Shown here: piece after piece, positions 59,085 through 64,000 of the stretch
Position numbering within the stretch: the stretch's first letter is position 1
Layout: the number at the start of each line of letters is the position of its first letter
From: Streptomyces litmocidini
GTDB taxonomy: Bacteria; Actinomycetota; Actinomycetes; Streptomycetales; Streptomycetaceae
NCBI RefSeq assembly: GCF_014649755.1
Contig: NZ_BMTQ01000007.1
Coordinates: forward strand, 62,001-126,000
Direction of reading: 5' to 3'
Length of the DNA stretch: 64,000 nucleotides
Program-made: the position numbers and the translations under genes
The notes under the pieces: generated by a model
The model's input: only the letters and a program-made list of their open reading frames with translations
Databases searched by the model: none
What the model was told of the DNA's origin: nothing

Positions 59085-60179
59085 TCAGTAGCGCAGCACG
59101 GCGGCGATGCGGTTCGCGTCCGCCAGGGCGTCGTCGGGGACGAACCGCACCTCGGCGCCTTTCTCCAGCGCCTGTTCGACGATCTCGTCCACGATGTCGT
59201 CGCGGGAGTCGCGGTCGGACGCGTCCGCGGGTTCGAGGTGGTCGCCGTCGTCGCGCACGACGGTCCGGTAGTGCTCCTCGACGGCGAGCAGACGGATGCG
59301 GCCCTCCCGCGCGGCCTCGCGCACCTCGTCGAGGCCACCGGCGTACTCCCGGCGGCTCCGTGCCGCGTCCAGCTCGGCCAGCACGGTGGTCGACACGGCC
59401 TGCTCGTGGGCGGCGAGCAGCGGTGCCAGCGCCTTTCGCACGGCCTCCTCGGGCCCGTGTCCGAGACCGCCCTGAGGGAGGGTGGCCGTGCCCTGCGGCA
59501 GCGATCCCGTCTCTTCGAGGAGGGAGATCGCGGGCGCCTCGCCGATCACGTACAGGGGTCGCGGCTCGGAGGCGAGGACGGTCCGCAGCGCCTCGTGCGC
59601 CTCCCGGAAGAAGGCGCGCGCGTCCTCGTCCCGGAAGGTGCTCGGCAGGTCCCCGACGCGTTCCTTGCGCTCGGCGTCCGGGTCCTCCAGGCTGCGCGTC
59701 AGCGGGAACCCGTCCGCCGTGTGCTCGGCGGCCCGCTCCGGTGCCCCGTTCCACAGGGAGATCCGGTCCGCCGCCACCGTCAGGGCCCAGTAGGGCCGTT
59801 CGGCGGACCGGGCGGCGACGAGGTTGCGCGTGAGGAAGGTGTCGGCCACGACCACCCGCTCGGGGACGGTCCGGGCCACCGTCCACACGTGGTGCTCGCC
59901 CGGCGCCACGTGGATCACCAGGCCGTCCTCCGCGTGGACGAGGTCGACCTCGGCGACCGCCCGCTCCAGCCGGCTCAGCACGTCCGCGCGCCGCTCCCGC
60001 GTCACGCCGGGGTCGTCCTGCAGTTCCTTCTCCGCCCGGGCCAGGAGGTTGCGCAGCCGTACGGGGTCCTGGGCGTTGTCCGGCTCGCGGCGGTGGGTCG
60101 GCATCACGAGGGACACGGCGGGGTAGGGGCGGGGCCGGCGCAGCTCGGCGAGCGCGGCGGTGGTGAGCGCGGGGTACAT
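59085..60179 (-). CDS. baeRF-family protein (bacterial eRF1-like)
   Basis: 364 aa from ATG 60179 with AAAGG upstream. It shows the baeRF layout: YPAVSLVMPTHRREPDNAQD at the N-terminus, a middle RNase-H-like domain (ADTFLTRNLVAARSAERPYW ALTV, LWNGAPERAAEHTADGFPL), then an AEGE-like acidic and L7Ae-like C-terminal half (RIRLLAVEEHYRTVVR, DDIVDEIVEQALEKGAEVRF VPDDAL). These are predicted ribosome-associated release or rescue factors related to eRF1/Vms1. It heads an operon with a lipoprotein and a DUF1269 protein. Confidence 0.85.
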   Translation of the reverse strand: MYPALTTAALAELRRPRPYPAVSLVMPTHRREPDNAQDPVRLRNLLARAEKELQDDPGVTRERRADVLSRLERAVAEVDLVHAEDGLVIHVAPGEHHVWTVARTVPERVVVADTFLTRNLVAARSAERPYWALTVAADRISLWNGAPERAAEHTADGFPLTRSLEDPDAERKERVGDLPSTFRDEDARAFFREAHEALRTVLASEPRPLYVIGEAPAISLLEETGSLPQGTATLPQGGLGHGPEEAVRKALAPLLAAHEQAVSTTVLAELDAARSRREYAGGLDEVREAAREGRIRLLAVEEHYRTVVRDDGDHLEPADASDRDSRDDIVDEIVEQALEKGAEVRFVPDDALADANRIAAVLRY

Positions 60180-60234
60180 GAACACACCTTTCGATCGGTT
60201 GGAAGGAGCCGGGGCCGTACGGGGTGCCCGGCCG

Positions 60235-60611
60235 CTACCGGGCGCCGGTGAGCCGTTCGGCGAGCTCCCGCTCTCCCCGGTTGCCGGGGGAGGTCTTCGG
60301 GACCGTGCCGCCGTGCGGCCGCGTCGGCGCCGTGGACCTGCCGTCCGTGGTCCTCGGGGCCGTCGGGTCCGGCTCCGGCGGGTCCCCCCACGGGGCGCCC
60401 GGGCGCCCGTGACAGGGGCGGCACGGTTCGACGCGTCGACGGGGGTCCGGCCGTCGGCGGGGGGCGAGACGACCGCGAGCCCGTTCAGACGCACGACGCG
60501 GTCGCGCTGCGGCTCCCGCACGGCGCCGAAGGCCTCATCGGCCGTGGCGAGGCGGTCGCGACCGACGGCGAGGAGCCCGGACGTGTCGAAGATCGGTCCA
60601 TAATTCGACAT
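60235..60611 (-). pseudogene. Decayed DUF1269 paralogue
   Basis: The minus strand opens MSNYGPIFDTSGLLAVGRDR, then ADEAFGAVREPQRDRVVRLN GLAVVSPPADGRTPVDA, which parallels the start of the intact DUF1269 protein (AFKAVQALRDDHVVELKGLA VVRVDEDGETHVDTPA). A second frame ends GTVPKTSPGNRGERELAERL TGAR and a stop at 60235-60237, matching GTVLKTSLPEESERELAEQL at the C-terminus of the intact copy. The membrane hairpin between them is deleted, and a frameshift separates the ends. Confidence 0.75.
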
Positions 60612-60617
60612 GTTCAT

Positions 60618-61195
60618 CCGAAACGGACCCGTTCGCGAGTCGGTGGACCGGTCGCCGACCGTGGGCCGGCTCCGCGGCGCACGGTGCCGGAGGTCGCGCG
60701 GCGCGACACGGGAGCGGGGACCGCGCCGACCGCGCCCCGGGGGCCGCCCGCCACCACGACGGCGGCGTCATGCGCACGAGGGCGTGGCCACGGCACTCGC
60801 ACCGCGCCCCGGTGCGGCCGCCATCGCGCGGTGGTGGCACGTGAGGGCCGCGACCGGGCGACGGCCGACCCGTCGGCTCCTGACGGCTGCCGGACGCGAG
60901 CGTCCCGGACGCGGCAGCGGTCCGCGAGGACGTGCGGCCCCGCGCCGCCGAACGGGCGTCGGCCCTGCCTGCGGCGCGGACGAGCCGCAGGCGCCGCTCC
61001 ACCGGTGCGGAACCGGATCAGGACGCGATCCGCCGCCGGAGGACCGGTGCCCCGAGTCGGAGGTTCCCGGACGGTCCGTTCGGCTTCCGGGCGCTGCGGC
61101 CGACGGTGCCGGTCGAGCCGCCACCGGGCCGGAAGCGGGCACGGTCCCTGGCCGGTCGAGACGGAGGCCCCTCGACGGACCTCCGGCCCGGGACG
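60618..61195. other. Gene-poor interval
   Basis: About 580 bp. All frames give Arg/Gly/Ala-rich low-quality text, and no family is recognised. It lies upstream of the decayed DUF1269 gene and downstream of an acyl-CoA synthetase on the same strand. Confidence 0.4.
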
Positions 61196-62854
61196 CTAGA
61201 GCGGGCGCTCCCGGCCCTCCCAGTACGGGTCGCGGAGGCGGCGCTTGTACAGCTTGCCGTTGGGGTCGCGGGGCATGGCCGGGACGAAGTCGACCGACTT
61301 CGGGCGTTTGAAGCCGGCGAGGCGGTCGCCGCAGTGGGCCAGGATCTCGGCGGCGAGCGCGGGCCCCGGCTCGTACCCCTCGGCCGCCTCGACGACCGCC
61401 TTGACCTCCTCGCCCCAGTCGGCGTGCGGGATCCCGAAGGCGGCGGCGTCCGCGACGGCGGGATGGGCGAGCAGCGCCGCCTCGATCTCGGCGGGATAGA
61501 TGTTGACCCCGCCGGAGATGATCATGTCGATCTTGCGGTCGCGGAGGAAGAGGTAACCGTCCTCGTCGAGGACGCCGAGGTCGCCGACGGTGAAGAAGTC
61601 GCCGATGCGGTTCTTCGCGGTCTTCGCCTCGTCCTTGTGGTACCGGAAGCCGCCGGTGTTCATCTTGAGGTAGACGGTGCCGAGTTCGCCCGGCGGCAGC
61701 CGCCTGCCGTCGTCGTCGAAGACGGCGAGTTCGCTGATGGGCCAGGCCCGGCCGACGGTCCCGGGCCTCTTGAGCCACTCCTCGGCGGTGGCGAAGGCTC
61801 CGCCGCCCTCACTGGCGGCGTAGTACTCCTCGACGCACCGGCCCCACCAGTCGATCATCGCCCGTTTGACGTGCTCGGGGCAGGGCGCGGCGCCGTGGAT
61901 GGCGTGGCGCATGGAGGAGACGTCGTACCGCTCCCGCACCTCCGCGGGAAGGGCGAGCAGGCGGTGGAACTGGGTGGGGACCATGTGGGTGTGGGTGCAC
62001 GCGTACCGGTCGATCAGCCGGAGCATCTCCTCGGGTGCCCACCGGTCCATGAGGACGAGCGGGTGGCCGATGTGCAGGGCGGCGGCCGCGAACTGGAGCA
62101 CGGCCGTGTGGTAGAGCGGCGAGCAGACGAGGTGGACGTTGCCGTCGGCGGGCCGGATGCCGAAGATGCCGAGGAAGCCGCCGAGATGGGTCTCCTCGGG
62201 CGGCTTTCCGGGCAGCGGGCGGCGGATGCCCCGGGGCCGGCCGGTGGTGCCGGAGGTGTAGTTCATGACCCAGCCGAGCGTGCGGTCGGCGGGCGCGGAT
62301 CCGTCCTGTCCGTCGAGCAGTTCGGCGTACGGGCGGAATCCGGGGACCGTGCCGACGGCGTACCGGTGGGTGGGGGCGAGCCCGGCCTCGTCGGCGGCGA
62401 GGGTGACCGCCTCGGCGAAGCGCTCGTGCGCCACCAGGACCTTGGCGCCGGAGTCGGCGACGATCCAGGCGATCTCGGGGCCGACGAAATGGTGGTTGAC
62501 GGGGACGAGGTAGAAGCCGGCCTGGGTGGCGGCGAGGTGGGCGGTGAAGAACTCGGGACCGTTGGGCAGGACGACGGCGAACGCGTCGCCGCGTTCGAGT
62601 CCGGCGGCGCGCAGCCCGTGGACGAGCCGGTTGGCCTCGGCGTGCAGCCGGCCGGCGCTCCACTCCTCGCCGTCGGGTGCGACGAGGACGGTGCGACCGG
62701 GGTCGGCGGCGGCCTGGGCCCAGAATCCGGTGGGGGGCTGGGGCTCGGTGGGCGTCCGGCTGCCGGCGGAGGGCCGAGGTCCGACGGAGGACTGGCTGCC
62801 GGTGGAGGGCCGGGCTCCGCTGGAGGGCTGGTTTCCGGTGGGACCGTTGGTCAC
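61196..62854 (-). CDS. Acyl-CoA synthetase (AMP-forming), FadD4/FadD17-like
   Basis: 552 aa from GTG 62854, overlapping the stop of the upstream flavoprotein gene (GTGA). The N-terminus is a Ser/Gly/Pro repeat-like tail (residues 3-33). AMP-binding motif LGWVMNYTSGTTGRPRGIRR, then YYAASEGGGAFATAEEW, GDFFTVGDLGVLDEDGYLFL, DRKIDMIISGGVNIYPAEIE and MPRDPNGKLYKRRLRDPYWE with the C-terminal Lys. HFVGPEIAWIVADSGAKVLV and HGAAPCPEHVKRAMIDWWG are typical of actinobacterial FadD4/FadD17-type synthetases. The substrate is probably a bulky or branched acid. Confidence 0.92.
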   Translation of the reverse strand: MTNGPTGNQPSSGARPSTGSQSSVGPRPSAGSRTPTEPQPPTGFWAQAAADPGRTVLVAPDGEEWSAGRLHAEANRLVHGLRAAGLERGDAFAVVLPNGPEFFTAHLAATQAGFYLVPVNHHFVGPEIAWIVADSGAKVLVAHERFAEAVTLAADEAGLAPTHRYAVGTVPGFRPYAELLDGQDGSAPADRTLGWVMNYTSGTTGRPRGIRRPLPGKPPEETHLGGFLGIFGIRPADGNVHLVCSPLYHTAVLQFAAAALHIGHPLVLMDRWAPEEMLRLIDRYACTHTHMVPTQFHRLLALPAEVRERYDVSSMRHAIHGAAPCPEHVKRAMIDWWGRCVEEYYAASEGGGAFATAEEWLKRPGTVGRAWPISELAVFDDDGRRLPPGELGTVYLKMNTGGFRYHKDEAKTAKNRIGDFFTVGDLGVLDEDGYLFLRDRKIDMIISGGVNIYPAEIEAALLAHPAVADAAAFGIPHADWGEEVKAVVEAAEGYEPGPALAAEILAHCGDRLAGFKRPKSVDFVPAMPRDPNGKLYKRRLRDPYWEGRERPL

Positions 62855-63963
62855 TGGGCGCTCCGTCCGGCGATGCGGTTGATGCGGTCGACGGCCTTCT
62901 CGAAGCCGCGGGTGAGGTCGTCGACGACCTCCTTGACGCTGCGCTCGGAGTTCATCCGGCCGACGATCTGTCCGACGGGGGTGCCGAGGAGCGGCTCGAC
63001 CTCGTACCGCTGGATGCGGGAGACGGCCTCGGCGACCAGGAGTCCCTGGAGGGGCATGGGGAGCGGGCCGGGCCCCGCCGGGTCGTCCCAGGCGTCGGTC
63101 CACTCGGTGCGGAGCTGACGGGCGGGCTTGCCGGTCAGGGCGCGGGAGCGGACCGTGTCGCCGGAGCCGGCGGCGAGCAGCTTGGCGGTGAGGGCGCGGG
63201 AGTGCAGCTCGGCCTCGGTGGTGGTGAGCCAGATCGAGCCGAGCCAGACGCCCTGGGCACCGAGGGCGAGTCCGGCGGCGATCTGCTCGCCGCTGCCGAT
63301 GCCGCCGGCGGCGAGCACGGGCAGCGGGGAGACGGCGTCGACGACCTCGGGGGTGAGGACCATGGAGGCGATCTCGCCGGTGTGGCCGCCCGCCTCGTAC
63401 CCCTGGGCGACGACGACGTCGATGCCGGCGTCGGCGTGGTGGCGGGCGTGGCGGGCGCTGCCCGCGAGGGCGGCGACGAGGACGCCGTGGTCGTGGGCGC
63501 GGGCGACGACGTCGGGCGGCGGCGATCCGAGGGCGTTGGCGAGGAGCCTGATCGGGTAGTCGAAGGCCACGTCGAGCTGGCTGCGGGCGACCTGCTCCAT
63601 CCAGCCGGTGATCCGCCAGCCGGATGCCTCTCCCTCGGCCAGTTCGGGGACGCCGTGTTCGGCGAGCGTGGCGCGGACGAACGCCCGGTGCTCCTCGGGG
63701 ATCATGGCCTCGATCTCGGCCTCGGTGACGCCTTCGACCGCCTTCTTCGCGGGCATCACGACGTCGAGGCCGTAGGGCAGGCCGTCGGTGTGCTCCTGCA
63801 TCCAGTCGAGGTCGCGGGCGAGGTCGTCGGGTGCGGTGTAGCGGACCGCGCCGAGGACGCCGAACCCGCCGGCTCTGGTGAGTGCGGCCGCCACCGCGGG
63901 GAAGGGCGTGAAGCCGAAGATGGCGTGCTCGATCCCCAGGGTGCGACTCAGCTCCGTCTCCAT
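62851..63963 (-). CDS. Nitronate monooxygenase family flavoprotein (IpdC-like possible)
   Basis: 370 aa. FMN-binding TIM barrel of the 2-nitropropane dioxygenase family: FGFTPFPAVAAALTRAGGFG VLGA at the start, ADAGIDVVVAQGYEAGGHTG (His at the active-site position), PVLAAGGIGSGEQIAAGLAL and GAQGVWLGSIWLTTTEAE, with a C-terminal helical region. Actinobacterial relatives include IpdC, a steroid ring C/D degradation reductase that lies beside CoA ligases. Translation overlap with the FadD-like gene indicates a shared pathway. Oxidation of nitronates is the default family activity. Confidence 0.88.
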   Translation of the reverse strand: METELSRTLGIEHAIFGFTPFPAVAAALTRAGGFGVLGAVRYTAPDDLARDLDWMQEHTDGLPYGLDVVMPAKKAVEGVTEAEIEAMIPEEHRAFVRATLAEHGVPELAEGEASGWRITGWMEQVARSQLDVAFDYPIRLLANALGSPPPDVVARAHDHGVLVAALAGSARHARHHADAGIDVVVAQGYEAGGHTGEIASMVLTPEVVDAVSPLPVLAAGGIGSGEQIAAGLALGAQGVWLGSIWLTTTEAELHSRALTAKLLAAGSGDTVRSRALTGKPARQLRTEWTDAWDDPAGPGPLPMPLQGLLVAEAVSRIQRYEVEPLLGTPVGQIVGRMNSERSVKEVVDDLTRGFEKAVDRINRIAGRSAQ

Positions 63964-64000
63964 GGGCGGCAGGATGCCGCAGCGGCGCGACGGAGGGAAG

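Noticed and set aside
1..64000. tRNA, rRNA, insertion sequences, integrases, origins
   Set aside because: Looked for typical tRNA arms, transposase motifs and DnaA-box clusters by eye; none found.

Overview
The window looks like the chromosome of a Streptomyces or a close relative. G+C is very high with strong third-position GC bias, GTG and TTG starts are common, and several genes are streptomycete hallmarks: geosmin synthase, an NsdA-like TPR regulator, a PAS-PP2C phosphatase, a SigB/F-type sigma factor beside an RsbW-like kinase, a secreted penicillin/AHL acylase and a family 2B encapsulin. No rRNA, tRNA, transposase, integrase or CRISPR array was seen.

Layout. 1-3.7 kb: a sigma factor cut by the window edge, divergent from an anti-sigma-type ATPase; then an HPP membrane protein, N-formylglutamate amidohydrolase, a small protein and a flavodoxin-like oxidoreductase. 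3.7-6.5 kb: a small membrane protein behind an iron box, and a coupled pair of exported, membrane-anchored proteins, one with a vWA domain. 6.6-11 kb: MFS exporter/MerR divergent pair, then leuA divergent from a FadR-type regulator. 11-19 kb: a decayed MarR gene, an IorAB-type molybdenum hydroxylase, a gene-poor stretch with a truncated glutamine amidotransferase, OsmC, an RraA-like protein and a carboxylesterase. 19-28 kb: small proteins (cupin, SPW, DUF805), a GNAT-AAA+ fusion, a PfkB sugar kinase, a decayed YdeI-like gene, GNAT, a Pro/Ala-rich TPR-like protein and the PAS-PP2C phosphatase. 28-36.5 kb: NsdA-like regulator divergent from a TTA-containing phosphotransferase, a cell-wall amidase, geosmin synthase, and an S4 protein with a conserved partner. 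36.9-43.6 kb: an ACT protein and a thiolase/thiolase/DUF35/enoyl-CoA hydratase/acyl-CoA synthetase set with a palindromic operator. 43.9-49.3 kb: a Cys-cluster/pentapeptide protein, a quinone-reductase fragment, an encapsulin-GNAT pair, and paaK plus a VOC protein behind a PaaR-like operator. 49.4-54.6 kb: acyl-CoA synthetase, acylase and a Ca2+/H+ antiporter. 55-60.6 kb: arcD-arcA, and a stress-type operon (baeRF, lipoprotein, DUF1269) with a decayed DUF1269 paralogue. 61.2-64 kb: acyl-CoA synthetase coupled to a nitronate monooxygenase/IpdC-like flavoprotein.

Themes. First, acyl-CoA chemistry: three AMP-forming acyl-CoA synthetases, PaaK, two SCP-type thiolases, a DUF35 protein, an enoyl-CoA hydratase and an IpdC-like protein, much of it resembling steroid or branched side-chain catabolism. 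Second, stress and development: sigma/anti-sigma genes, PP2C phosphatase, NsdA-like regulator, a bldA-type TTA codon, arginine deiminase and DUF1269/baeRF genes. Third, gene decay: at least five recognisable remnants lie between intact genes.

The most unusual locus is the family 2B encapsulin shell gene with its cyclic-nucleotide-binding insertion. It is followed by a GNAT acetyltransferase and has no canonical cargo gene beside it.
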